From positions 1-22,041 of the forward strand of contig QANT01000597.1 in NCBI GenBank assembly GCA_003254885.1: a DNA stretch of 22,041 nucleotides. The letters are read 5' to 3'. Numbering within the stretch: position 1 is the first letter of the stretch; every line of letters starts with the position of its first letter. The notes under the pieces are model-generated. The model did no database searches. It was not told the DNA's origin and saw only the letters and a list, made by a program, of their open reading frames with translations. The stretch comes from Purshia tridentata. Taxonomy: Eukaryota; Streptophyta; Magnoliopsida; Rosales; Rosaceae. Below are positions 9,031 to 20,879 of this stretch, piece by piece. The position numbers were made by a program, and so were the translations under genes.

Positions 9031-12000
9031 TCACGACTCCCGGTATTTAGTCAGGTCAAATGTAAGAGTTTTTGAACAGCTGCAATAAAACAAGCACAGT
9101 TGTCGCATTACTAAACCCATGTGATGAATCATGAAAATTTGCCCAAGTAGAGTAGTTATGGATATTCCTATTATCGCGTGAAGCTCACCTCCACTCACAG
9201 TCCCTGTAAACCCCAACCAAAGATTCAGCCTTGTCATAGAAACTATCTTTTAGAGATATTACAATACTCTGGAAACCACTGCCTCCATCAGCATCCTGGT
9301 TACTCCTGGCTCCTTCGCAAGACTTCGAACGGATGAATCCAGCAACCTTGGCAACGTTTAAGTTATCCAGTGCAGCATCAACTTCGTCCAGTATAAAAAA
9401 TGGTGAAGGCCTATAACTGAAACCATTTATAAAGGAAAGAGAAGAACTATTAGTTACTGGAACTAATTTGCACAGATTAAAAGAGTAAAGGGTAAAGTAG
9501 AAATGCTGAACAGAGTTTAGCAAGTAGAGAGCAAGGAAGGCAAAAAAAAAACCTACTCTTCCAAACAGGGGCAACAGCCCTGAAAAGAATTTTCAAGTAA
9601 AATATTAGAAGATGAAGCAATAGGTTAATTTCATATTTCATTAGATCAACTTTAAAATATCTGGACAATGGCATTTAGAATTGTGCACGAAATTCCATAT
9701 TCCATGACCCAAAGATTTACAAAGTAACTGAAAACATGTAACCTCCATAAATGCTGCAAGTTCCACCCAGAATCTTTCATGTGAGACCATCTTTGTGTAA
9801 AGGTAAAAAGTAAAAACTATTCTAATCTTTTAAGACATACCTGTGTATAGAAAAGAGTAACGCCAATGCCGCAACAGTTTTCTCTCCACCAGATAATTGT
9901 TCCATATCACGAAAGCGCTTTGTTGGGGGCATAGCAGTGTACTTGATACCATGCAAAAATGGATCATCTTCATTTTCTAAATTTAAATATGCCGTGCCAC
10001 CAAGTGGATGTGTGTTGCTCTTGGTGAGTTGTTTGTATATCTTATCAATATTACTAGAAATATGGTTGAAGGCATCCATAAACAACTCGTACCTGCATTG
10101 ACCAAATAAACCTAGCTGCGTTAAAATCAAATGCCAGTACATGTTCTTCTTCGATCAGAAAACCTAGGCAACTTGAAATCCTTTCCTAGATCTGAAAGCC
10201 GTTATGCCTCTAATTAACCTGTACATCTATTTTGATTGTTGCTCTCGGTCAGTTGTTTGTATATCCTATCAAAAGAATTCTTATGATGGCTTTCATAACT
10301 GCTGCATTGACCAAAATGAAATAGAGGCTTAGAACTGTTGGAAATCTCTAGGGTTTCAATCTTGATCTTGATGACACTTTGATGCTTTATGGTTCATCCA
10401 AAATCCCATTCCCTACAGACAAAAATTTTCTCCACTAGTCTACAAAAAAAAATTAAATTTTGGTGGAATTGAAAAATGGCTATCTAATATGGAAGCCTGA
10501 AGATCCTAAATAATAAGATGGTCATGCTTTTTAAGTGACCATTTTTCTAGTTTTTATCCAGAAGAAAACATCTCTTAGCAAAACAGAATATTGTGTCGAT
10601 CATATTTTTTTGAAGAGAAAACACAAGTTTACTATCTTAATAAATATAGACTAGCAGTGGACAAGTCCACTACAGCATAAACAGAATATTGTGTCAACCA
10701 TCTTTAATAATCTGAAATATAATTAATTTGAGGATCTGCTAGTAGAATAGAAGCAATTAATACCTCTTCTGCTTAATTGAGTTAAACAGATCAGCTTTTT
10801 CCTTCTCTTCTTTTCTGGCCACTTCAAACTCTTCAGTTATGGCTCTTTCCTTTTCTTTTAGAGCCTCATATTGGTCCAGGGCCTTCAAATTTGGAGCTGT
10901 TCTTTCAATTTCTGATATTAGGGCATCCAGTTTTTGCTTAAATTCCATCTCAAGTTTATCCCGTTCAGAAGACCTTCTATCCTGCAAATGGGACCTATTT
11001 AACTGACTAAAATCAAAAACTGGGCCTGTTGTGGAGGATTCAGTCTCCATTGGGTCTGAGATGGTGGGAAGGCTTATGTGTTCTAGTTCACATTTCTCTA
11101 CTATTTCCTGCTTCTGTGAACTTAGCTGCTCGATCTGTGTCTCCTGTAACAAGAGAAAAACATATGTAGGGATTCTACATTCACCTATAACCAGGTACAC
11201 AAGTAGTAAAAGCAAAAGTAATTCCCAACCTTAGAATTTATCTGTCGATTAAGTTTTGATACACTAGTTGTAGCAGTAGAACTCCGCTTGTTCCATTCTT
11301 GGATTTCCTTCTCACACCCTTCTGACTTGGATTTCCATTCTATAGGAAAAATTAAGTCAAAAATAATAAAAAGATAAATGAAGAATAAATGGCTTGCTGA
11401 CCAGTTTGAATAACTCAAAGATACGACAGAGAAAAACAAGTATAGAATTAAATCTCAAGAAGCTGAATGCATGGAATTTTCAGAATTTAATTTCTCAAAA
11501 AATAATATTTTACCATGCCAAACCATTATCATACCTTGAACTTCCTCCTTCAATTGAAGGATCTCACCAGAAGCTTTTTCTGCTGCTGACTTGGCTTCAG
11601 CCTCTTTCTTCTGAACTCGTTCCAAGTCTTTTTTTAAATTACTAATAGAAGATTGGAGTTCTTTAATTCGTGATTCCATGTCTCTATTTTGCTCATACTC
11701 TAACCTGAAAGCATCAAAAAAAAAAAAAAAGTTAGAGAAAATTGAGAAGATTGCTTGAATTTGAAAGTTGAGTATTCCTTCAGAATCTGTTTTTGTTCTG
11801 AAAAGATATATGAAATGAGTAAAATGAAATTCTAACTGGTTTATATTAACTCTTTTTTTTTATTGTTGATTTTTGCATGTTGCATTTTTCATTATTGAAG
11901 ATGGCTACTCAACCCAAACAATTAAGGCATAAGAAACTGATATCTACTCGGACAGGTTTGGTTTGAGATTAAGCTGAACCAAACGAATTCATGCACAACC

Positions 12001-15000
12001 GTCCTAATAACTGATCAGTGGAAGAGCAGAAAATCGACTGAACGACTGGTCCAGTAATTGAAGTTTGTCGGACATTTCACAGACGAGTTAGATAAAACAT
12101 AAGCAAAATCTTAGAATGCATATTCATTTATATGTATCCATGTTCAAATTAGATACCCACATGCATGCCTGAGGGAGAAATGAAAGTAGGAAGAGGACAT
12201 ACTGGTATTTCAACTTCGACAGCTGGCTACTCAAATTAAGCCTCTCTTCAGCCATATATTGGGAAGCCTTCAGTTGATTTTCTTCGTACTCACGGATGTT
12301 TGCCACCCCAACAGATTTACTGAAATCTTTGTAGATTCTGTCAACAATTTCATTTATCCTCTTATCCAGCTTATTGATTTCTGTGCTCCGCTTATCTACA
12401 GCTTGTTTCAACTGCAAGATTAATTTTAAACTGTTGGAACTACTTGTGTGAAATTAAATACTGCAATAAACTAGACGAAGAGCCTAGTCATCATCATCAT
12501 ACCTTCAGAAGTTCAGGACTGATACGATCAATCTCTTCTTTTATGTTCTGCCTCTCCCGCTTTAAATTTGCAAGTTTGTCCTTAATGCTTTTCTGTGACA
12601 AAACTTTCTTATTTGTCAATCCACCACAAGGCATAATCAAGAAATACATGCTTTTCAGCCTTCATCTTCACCTCTGGGTGGGTAGGAAGTATGGACCATG
12701 TCAACAATATCTAAAGATCAACTAAATTCTGCGCACTCATGTTATACCCAAACCCCAAACCATTGTCACAATGTTATATGAAACCATTATATAATAACCC
12801 TGAAACAAGATATATGAAAATTCGGTACGAATACACAAGTAAATACCTATTGCCACCATACTTAAAGCTCGAAAGGATGATAAACTATCAATATGAAACC
12901 AGTCAGAGAAACCTTGATTTATAGAATGGAGAGCAAAGAGAAATATTCACTGAAGTTACCTTCTCAATCTCTGCATACTGGATCTTCTTTTCAAGTCCAC
13001 TAATTCGGCCAGTTGTTTCGGACTCTTTTAGCTGCATCTCTCTGATTGATCCAAGCTCTTCCAGCTCTGACTCAAACTGTTCTTTCTTCTTCTTCAGTCC
13101 TACAGAACAAAAAAAGTAAAGCCACATCCCAAAAAACCCAAAGATTTCAAATTTAGAAATTTAAAAGAAAAAAGTCAAAGCCAACCTTCAATTTTTTTAT
13201 CATCCCATTGTTTTGACCTTGCTTCCATTCCACCACTGGTACCACCAGTCATCGTGCCAGACTTCGAGAGCAGAATTCCATCCACAGTTACAACTAATTT
13301 AAGTAGGAAAGACAAAGAAATATTAATATAAACATAATTTATTGAGGCAGAATATGTAAACAATAACAAATATAGAAACTAATTACCTTTGAACCTCTCA
13401 CCACTCCAGCCTAGAACCTTAGCCTCATCAAGTTCGTCACAAACAAGAGTATTTCCAACCGCATAAATAATTGCCTTCTCCAAGGCAGGATCAAATGTGT
13501 GGTTGTTAAGGCCATAAACTAATAGCATCTCTTTTGAATTTAAATTAAAAAAGTTACAGCTTTTCTTACAAATGAAAAACATATAAAAAGTAGAGGCAAT
13601 CATTCAGAAAGGATATTGGATTACATCAAAGATCAACTTTGCAGTACCACCTAAGGTGCGCAATCTCTCCATTACTGGTTTTACACGAACAGACTCAAGA
13701 GGTATAAATGTCTGAGGAGGAAGCCTTTGTTCTTTTAAATACTGCAGATACACAAAAATATCAGTAACATAAGTGCGTTCACAAAATTCACAATTTTAGT
13801 CAACCCCCTGAACCCAATAATCGCTGGCCAAGAAACCAACAAAAATCCCAGTTTCATGAGATCTTCAACATTAAAACATATAAACTAACAGCTATAGTTC
13901 TACAAAGAACATAAAGAAAACATTAAAATATAATTTTACTTCTCCTATCGTCAATTATCTTTCTTTTTAGTGGTTGTTTAAAGAATCTCATTAAAACTTA
14001 TAAGTGAAGGGATGGTATTAGAATGTGAGGCCTGCGCTCAGCCCATAAGATGAAGTGCCCTCAAGTCTTTAGTATACAAACAGATCTTACCACAGTACAC
14101 TAGTTGACAGCTTCATTATGCATCATGCACACTTAGAGGTCATTCACAATTCACCACAAGTAAAAATATGAATCTAATGCAGAGAAACACACAATGAAAG
14201 GGGGAAAAGGTTATAAGACCATAGAGCACCTTGATGCATTCCTTTCCTGTTTGTTCATCCTTAACCACAACTGCATCCATAAATTTACCCATTGCAACAG
14301 TAACAGCGAGGTTATACTTCTTCTGTGTTGGCCTACAGAGATCAGTCATGCGACCATGGACACCACTGAACAGGCGTTTGAGAGTTTCGACTGCCTGAGA
14401 CAACCTGGCATCCCTCTCATTTTCATATCGGTCAGCCTTCAATTCACGTAGTTGCTTTTCTATTTCATCAATTTTTGACTTCAGATTTTCATGTTTTTGT
14501 CTGTATACCCAAATAAATGACAATGGTAAATATAAAATTCAATGCATATTTTGTTTCATCTTGTAAAATTAAAATAAAAAACAAAAAAGACACTAAAAAA
14601 TATTTAATCTAACGAAAAAATAGGGAATAGGTGGCACCAAGATACACCTGCCAGAGCCTCAACGAAATATATTAATGCAAGGAGATCCTTTGACTTCTAA
14701 AAAGCATCAACCAAAGCATACAAGTGAGTTAAATAACCTGGCATGCAGATGTGTCTTCTGCATCTCATGCAGTTCATTATTCAGATTTTTAACTTCATCT
14801 CTATGTTTTGCAGAATTTTCTTCAATTTTTTTCTGCCTTGTTAGAATTTGTTCCTTCTGTGAATCCAGTTCATGCTCCCGACTTTTCAACTGTTGAAGAT
14901 TTTCTTCCAAATTCTTTTGAGCTTCAAGATCAGCATATTGTTGCCTATCCAGAACCTCTTTCTCATCTCTTAGCTTTGCAGTTTTCATCCCCGCATCCTC

Positions 15001-15993
15001 CTTGCTGCAACATCAAAATTCAAATGACAAATTAGAAAGCGTTATCAAGAAGCGAAACCCTATATACAAAGCAGTATGGTTTAATGAAGGTAATTTAACA
15101 AGTCCATGAAGAAAAGGGCAGGCAGGCCATGCGTGCACACACACACACACTTACATTCTAAAATATTCCCTTAATTCAGTATCGTCCAACTTCAGTTTTT
15201 CACCACCACTCTCTCGGCCTTTTTCATGCAAATCCTCTAGTTTTGCGGTCAGATCCTTTAAGTCCTTCTGCAGCTCCTTTATATGGTCTTTATGTCTCCT
15301 CCTTTCTTGTTCTTTCCTAGCAAGCTCCTTCTCACTTTTCTTGATTTTTGCATTTATACGAGACATTTCCTCTTTCAGTTTCAGAAGCTCAGGTTGCTGC
15401 AAATAGGAAAAACCAGATCAAAAGATCCATAAAAAATTTCGCTCCTGATCATGAAGAGGAACTTAATAGAATAACAGAAAATCAAAAGTCAACAGATTAA
15501 AATGGCAAGAAACTCACACTTTTGTCGAGTTTATTACTTCTCTCAGCAATCTTCTTTTCCCATTGTGCAATCTCTTTTAGATATTTCGCATTTTCCTTCT
15601 TCTTTTTGCTAACTTCTTGATGAAACTCATCTAGTTCCTGCATAACTTGTTCACGAGTTCTCTTTTCTGCTTCAAGTTCCTCAGTCAACTTTGTAATATC
15701 TTTTTCTATGTTGAACAACTGCCATAAAAAATGTTCTCTCTTCAAGGATTTCTGCAAGAAAGAATAGATATGATCATATTATTAGCATAAGACAACTGTT
15801 AGAAATTCAGAAACAGAAGATTAAAATAAAGCACATAAAACTATTGAACATGAACAAGAAACAGACTTCAAGACCAAAATTCTGCATGGAGAAAAGTTTG
15901 AGAAATCCAGGCATTCCTCGTTGTGCCTATATTGGGTTATCTCTGCATGTGTGTCTGAGTGCACACTAACATATGAGTACAAGACAGTTATTT

Positions 15994-16031
<38 letters not shown>

Positions 16032-17212
16032 TTATAATCAAGGCCCTTTCAGTATGCTGAATTAAATCATCTACTCAAAGCATGAGGAAGGTTTCTACCC
16101 TGAATTCTACAAGTTCCTCCAATTTAGCTGATATGTTTCATGCATATCTACCCTAAATTATGTAACTCAGCCCATTTCATGAAAGGTTATTAATATAAAA
16201 TACATGCACATGCATGTTCACATATGTAACCCATGTATGTATGCATGTATATACACATAAGCAGCACGGACATGCATATGCATCAAACATCAAAGAAACC
16301 ACGAAATGCGCACCAACTGATCTTGCAAGCGAAGGTGTTTCTCAGCTTCCTCTTTCTGCTCTTTCTTTTGCTTCCTCTCCAGAACTATTGCTCTTTTTTT
16401 CTGATAAACAAGTGCTGATTTTTCTTCAGCTGTGCCTTTTCCTTCTTCGTATTTTTCATAGTCTCTCTTGAGTTCGTCAGACCCAGAGATCTGCTCGAGA
16501 AGTGCAGTGAGTTCCTTAGGATTTTTGGAGGCAATGGACTCCACATCACCCTAAAAGAGAAAGAATATTGGTAGTTAGAAGTCAGGCACAACTTCATTCT
16601 CCTCCAAATTCTCAGCATCCAAAAAAAAAAAACATAACCCCAATAGCATAGTCTATTAAAAAATTTGAAAAAGGAAAGCTCAATTAGATTGAACAGACAA
16701 ATTATAGACCCTAATCTCAGTTACATATCAATAACAGTAAAAGCTAGAAGTAGTATTTGGTCCTTGAAATTGACCTGAAAGACGAGGAAATTGCGGGCCT
16801 TGACAAGAATTCCGAGGGACCTGAGCTTGGCATTGTACTCTTCCCACGACACGGGTGCCCCGTCAATACGGTACTCACTGCCGCCGGAGCTGGTGATGGC
16901 CCTGGTAAACTGGAGCTCCGACCCGTTTGCCAGCTGGTAAACCAAGCGAACAAAAGCCCTGCGGCCTTTCTGCTCTTTCTCCTTGTCGTCGAAGGCGTAG
17001 ATCAGGTCCTTCAACTGGGCCCCACGGAGCTGACCCGTCCGTACGCCGAGCACGAAGCTTATAGCGTCCATGAGGTTAGACTTGCCGGAACCATTGGGCC
17101 CAATGATCGCCGTGAAGTCGTAGAAGGGGCCGATTGTTTGGAGGCCCTTGTAGGACTTGAAGTTCTCGAGCTCCAAGCGGAGGATTTTGCCCTGAGATAT
17201 CAGGGACGGCAT
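9031..17212 (-). CDS. SMC1: SMC1 cohesin ATPase subunit (18 exons, complete)
   Basis: SMC1 pairs with SMC3 and a kleisin to form cohesin, which holds sister chromatids together. Exons: 16775-17212, 16314-16550, 15518-15751, 15155-15396, 14738-15004, 14230-14500, 13617-13741, 13387-13496, 13186-13293, 12960-13099, 12503-12592, 12203-12411, 11535-11704, 11230-11339, 10764-11143, 9841-10092, 9189-9416, 9031-9079. They sum to 3,660 nt, that is 1,219 residues plus TGA, the usual plant SMC1 length. The first ATG is 17210-17212 ([10 protein letters not shown]). Walker A GPNGSGKS is residues 38-45. Coiled coil fills about 150-500 and 680-1040. The hinge includes [10 protein letters not shown] and [10 protein letters not shown] (654-663). 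The ABC signature LSGGE is 1110-1114, and Walker B ILDE ends at the catalytic Glu1139. The protein ends FDLTKYRES. Seventeen introns: sixteen are GT-AG, and one (13497-13616) is AT-AC. No key residue is missing. Confidence 0.97.
10014..10316 (-). repeat. Decayed duplicate of the SMC1 exon 16 start inside intron 15
   Basis: The exon 16 5' end with its acceptor (10014-10106) has a diverged copy in the upstream intron at 10238-10316. The first 36 positions match at 32, the last 14 (acceptor side, CTGCATTGACCAAA on plus) are identical, and the middle has lost about 15 nt. The copy still has a CAG acceptor. It is not needed for the SMC1 frame. Confidence 0.75.
13497..13616 (-). other. AT-AC (U12-type) intron 7 of SMC1
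   Basis: On the minus strand the intron begins ATATCCTTTC, an exact match to the U12 5' splice consensus. It has CCTTAAC at 13505-13511, the U12 branch-site core, and ends CAC at 13497. Joining exon ...ATC-CA to A-TTT-GAT gives [12 protein letters not shown], the expected SMC1 sequence, and keeps the 1,219-residue frame. A GT-AG reading (donor GTAATC at 13624, acceptor TTAG) would shift the frame. Confidence 0.9.
15995..16031. repeat. Compound (GT)n(GA)n microsatellite in SMC1 intron 2
   Basis: About nine GT units (15995-16012) run straight into about nine GA units (16013-16031). It lies within the 562-bp intron 2, well away from both splice sites. Confidence 0.9.
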
Positions 17213-17257
17213 GACTGGTTGAAGCAACCTACGGATTACTCAGATAAAAGTGGAGAT

Positions 17258-17467
17258 TAGGGTTTAATCATGAACAATTGAAGCTAGGGTTTATGCTGGA
17301 GTGGAATTTAGGGTTTGGGATTAGCTGAGGGCGGGAAGTGGTAGTAGAAAGTAGAGATACAGAAGTGAAGAGATTTTCTCGGAAAATGGAAACAAGTTAT
17401 TTTCCGGGAAAGTGGAGGGAAATTGGGGATCGAGAGGAGGTTTGGGGGTTTTGAGCGAATTGGCGGG
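17258..17467 (-). promoter_or_regulatory. Telo-box and E2F-like sites upstream of SMC1
   Basis: Three AAACCCTA telo-box motifs (TAGGGTTT on plus) occur at 17258-17265, 17285-17292 and 17309-17316, just before the ATG. Two E2F-type sites fit TTSSCGSS: TTCCCGCC on minus at 17330-17337 and TTGGCGGG on plus at 17460-17467. Telo-boxes and E2F sites are typical of plant genes expressed in dividing cells, which suits cohesin. Binding is inferred. Confidence 0.6.
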
Positions 17468-18200
17468 AGAGGGAGTTTGCAGAAATGAATTAGTAACCAT
17501 ATTCCAAGTACAAACACTACTACTAGTCTACTTCGAGACTCGAGAACACCAAGTGAAATTTTAACGATTTTACAATTTTTCACTTAAACAGTCTAAAGAC
17601 TCTACTTTGGCATTGCATAATGCGAACATTCTTTGCATTTAGGTCCTTTTTGTTGGTTAATTGCATTTAGGTTCTTTATTGATCAATCACTAGATTGCCT
17701 AATGCCAAACGTCTGGTATATTTATTTAATAAAATGGAAAAAGGTCAGCGAATAAAGAATGATCCAATCCAATTAATGAACTTGAGACCACGAGCTCGAT
17801 TGATTAAAAGGTTGGAGAGAACGTGCTGGCAAGAACGATTGGCGAGAGAAATGTAGACAAGCTATTCATGAAAAAAGAAGAAACAGAGAAGAAGTACGGA
17901 TGAGCACATAGAGCTCTAATGGACTGGTCATATGGGCATCTATTGTGGAGACAGCTTCCACAAACAGCTACGCCACATCAAAAGTCCACAATCTATGCTT
18001 ATAAAGATAATAGCGTTTTTACATAAAGATTAACTACTTCAACCGTAACGAGGGAAAAAAAAGCTCCTAACCAACTACGTTAGTCTGCTTATAAAAAGCC
18101 ATCAGCATGAACGCGACCGTGAGACACTCAGGCATTGGCAAGGCATACATACAGCCAAATATATCCAGCCCCATACCAATTTCCCTCATTCACCAACTTT
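17468..18200. other. Spacer between SMC1 and the TOL2-like gene
   Basis: No gene is seen. The left part is the distal SMC1 promoter and the right part the presumed 3'UTR of the TOL2-like gene. Two TGCATTTAGGT direct repeats lie at about 17634 and 17663. Confidence 0.45.
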
Positions 18201-20484
18201 TTAGTTGCTGGACTTAGGGTCCTCTTTTGGAGAACTCACTATCTTGGTTTCACTATGGATAAGCTGACCAGGTGAGCTGACTTCGGTGGCATCGGGATTC
18301 TCGGGCAGATTTCCACCGGGTTTCTGGGTGTCTTCTAATTCCTCATGTTCAGTGGTGTTAGAGCTTCCAGGCAGTTCTCCGTGATTTTGAGCAGCTTCCA
18401 ACCCCTCATGCCTGGTGGTGTCAGGGTTTTCAAGTTGTTGTCCTCCAGACTTTTGACAAGCTTCCAACTCCTCCTCATACTTGGAAATCACTTGTTGAAG
18501 TTCTTCGTGAAGAAATAGAGCTTCAAAGAGCATCGCTTCATCGTCAGTAGTGGTTTCTATAATCCTCTTAATAGCAGGCTGAGACTCCTTGCACTTGTCC
18601 AGCATGCTCATGGTCAGTTCTTCCTGCAATCAAACAAGTATTTCCACCATCAGCTTTCATGTGTTTTTCTTCCTACAAACCGTTCTTGGGATTAGGTAAA
18701 AAGTTACTTCAAAGTTCTGAAACACTTGCAACTTTTAGGTATTAGTAGTAATGCTTTCCACTAGAAGTCAGTAACATACCTTCAAAGGTTTTGTATCTGT
18801 TTCAGTATTCAAAATACTAGACAGCAGTTCAAGGCTATTGCGAGCTACAATAAGATATTCTTTTTTTTCACCAACTGATAAGTTTTGATAATTAAAGGGG
18901 AAAGCGCTATGATTTGAGTCATGAAATCCTGTGTCAGGTACAGGGTATCCTTCAGGGTGAGGCAGTGGCTCTTGAATAAATGATTCCAAGGTATTCTGCA
19001 CCGAGGGCGAAGTCCCTTCTTGTGTTAATGGATGTGTGCCTCTATCTCTCAAGCTCTGCACAACACCCAGAAAAGAAAAAGATTGGACATTGGAGTCTCT
19101 TAAATTGATAAAAACCTGAAAACCACAATTAGTAAAAAACCAAAGTACCCCAGTCAACATGTCCACTTGTCCAGACAGGCCAAAATCAAAAACATTATGG
19201 CCAAAAGGTTGAACTTGAACATGACTATGATAATAAGAATTTTGAGCTACATTCCTGTATCTTTATTCTTTGGGGAGGAAATGCAAAAAGCTCATAGTTT
19301 AGTGTGTATGATTTCATAGTTTAGTGTGTATGATGACTAACAAAGCAATTAAATGAGTATATTTAAACTTAAATACGTACAACTTTACCTCACAGTAATT
19401 TACCTTCCAAGGCCCAGATTATGGGTCATATACAACCTCACCTGTTCAAGAAGGTGGAATATGAAGGATGCCTTCTAATGCAGGGAACTATGTACAAGGC
19501 CATATGAATGGGCCCCTAAATTGATCACAAAAATCATTCCTTGTTGGACCTTAATCAACTACTTTTATGCAAGCTCAGTAGTAGACACATAGAGAGAGAA
19601 GGAAAAAAATGCCATAAACAGTGCTTCTTAAGCACCAGAACTATAACCAAAGCTTCATCTACCAAAAACACGCACACATGCACTCAAGGTTTCACCCCAC
19701 CACAACACACTGTCACTGTGCTGCGTGAAGACAGGCAGTAGTATTAAAAAAGTAACAGTTTGATCACAAGTTCCTCTTACAGAAGGACTAAATTAGTAAC
19801 AAGTTTTCAAATAAAGACCCTTTCTTTCAAAAGAAAACAATTAGATAGATTAAATACTTGGAGAACATTGTGAAAACTAAATACTAATCGATAGACATGT
19901 CCTTAATAGATGCATGAAGGACCACCTGCAAGTTCAGAAATCATAAAAGGGTAAAAATACAAACTAAATGCAGCATATCGAATATAAAGAATGCTCACCA
20001 CATAAGTCTGATGGAATACAGGTAGATATGCGAGGTCCTCGGACTCTCCCCAAGCCCTAATCAATTGCATACACCTCTGTCTATTCCCAAGATCCGTTTG
20101 GGGATTATCAATCATCCTAAGCATCTCATCCAGCACCTTCTCCGAAGCAACCTCAGAGAACACCTTCTCGCAATTCATCGTACAAGTCTCCAACAAGTCA
20201 AGACTCAGCCTCTGGCTCACCGCACTTTTACCCGAAATCTTCTTCTTTATGGCCTTAACGATTTCGGACCCACTGAACTCTTCACTATTGATCAGTGCAC
20301 ATATCCTCAAATTCATACCCCAATTTGGCTCCTCCAAGGTCTCTAACGTGGCCTCATCGATCATCTTCGATTCGGGGGTCGGGGTTTGTAGAATTTCCTT
20401 CACTTTCCCACTAACAATTCGACCCATTTGAGCTCCACCCGTCTTTAACCTCTCACCCAACTGAGCTAGTTTCAACTTATCCAT
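18201..20484 (-). CDS. TOL2: TOM1-like (VHS-GAT) ubiquitin-binding sorting protein, TOL2-like
   Basis: Plant TOL proteins bind ubiquitinated membrane cargo and pass it to the ESCRT pathway for vacuolar breakdown. Coding exons are 19999-20484, 18780-19055 and 18201-18623, joined by GT-AG introns of 943 and 156 bp. They give 394 residues with all joints in phase 0. The ATG is 20482-20484 (MDKLKLAQLGERLKTGGAQM), an N-terminus like Arabidopsis TOL2. The VHS domain spans about residues 44-162 (ETLEEPNWGMNLRICALIN, RLSLDLLETC, NCEKVFSEVASEKVLDEM, YLPVFHQTY). The GAT domain is near 215-310 (ARNSLELLSSILN, IKRIIETTTDDEAMLFEALF). The tail after 303 is acidic and carries three degenerate repeats of 21-23 residues. 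It ends KEDPKSSN, without the long Gln-rich or clathrin-box tail of larger TOLs. The family is certain; the TOL2 assignment rests on recalled similarity. Confidence 0.92.
18282..18479 (-). repeat. Three degenerate 21-23-residue repeats in the TOL2-like C-terminus
   Basis: Residues 303-325, 326-346 and 347-368 align as three units. Each starts with a (Y/H)E(E/G)LE core, followed by a Gly/Pro/Asn-rich part ending in a Thr-rich motif such as NPDTTR, SSNTTE or NPDATE. The units are diverged at DNA level, so the expansion is not recent. Confidence 0.65.
19292..19334. repeat. 22-bp-period direct repeat in TOL2-like intron 1
   Basis: A 21-nt string beginning TCATAGTTTAG occurs at 19292-19312 and again at 19314-19334, identical and one base apart. 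It is intronic, with no evident function. Confidence 0.85.
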
Positions 20485-20502
20485 TATCACAAATTTACAA
20501 CC

Positions 20503-20720
20503 CTAAATTCATTATGACCACACAAAAAAAAAAAAAAAAAAGTTTTTCTTTATGNAAAAAAACCTTTTCTTAGTCTTGAGCTCAAATTTAACAGTAAATC
20601 TTGTATAAATTGTAGCTAATTAGAAAGTATAAACAAAAGAAAAATCACAGTCCATATAAGATGTGTTTGGCTGTTGATTGATCAATGAAATTTATGTACT
20701 AACTGGAAAATCTGACTAAC
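20503..20720 (-). other. Probable 5'UTR intron of the TOL2-like gene
   Basis: On the minus strand a good donor (CAG/GTTAGT) sits at 20720. An acceptor (AATTTAG/GG) at 20503 is preceded by a run of about 18 T's at about 20523-20540. The spliced leader would continue 18 nt before the ATG. An unresolved base (n) near 20555 falls within the intron. This is inferred from splice signals only. Confidence 0.5.
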
Positions 20721-20879
20721 CTGCTGCGACTTGAGATTCCAGGAAACAAAACCCAGAAATTTGATTTTTAATGCGCTGCGTTGTGCGAATGAAAGTTGAG
20801 GTTTTGAGAACGATAATCGGAGGCTTTGAGTTGAATTGGCCCAAGCTGAAAGCTCTGACCTGGAGAGAGATGGAGATAG

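Noticed and set aside
13497..13624. GT-AG splicing for SMC1 intron 7 (donor GTAATC, acceptor TTAG)
   Set aside because: It shifts the frame and deletes the conserved DVIQ; the AT-AC reading restores both.
17213..17227. Upstream start giving MLQPV before SMC1
   Set aside because: The codon is TTG. The ATG at 17210-17212 gives the expected SMC1 N-terminus. The same reasoning rejects the TTG start at 7823-7825 and the GTG start at 20488-20490.
16757..17260. 167-codon plus-strand frame opposite SMC1 exon 1
   Set aside because: It is the shadow of the GC-rich ATPase exon; the minus strand has Walker A and full SMC homology.
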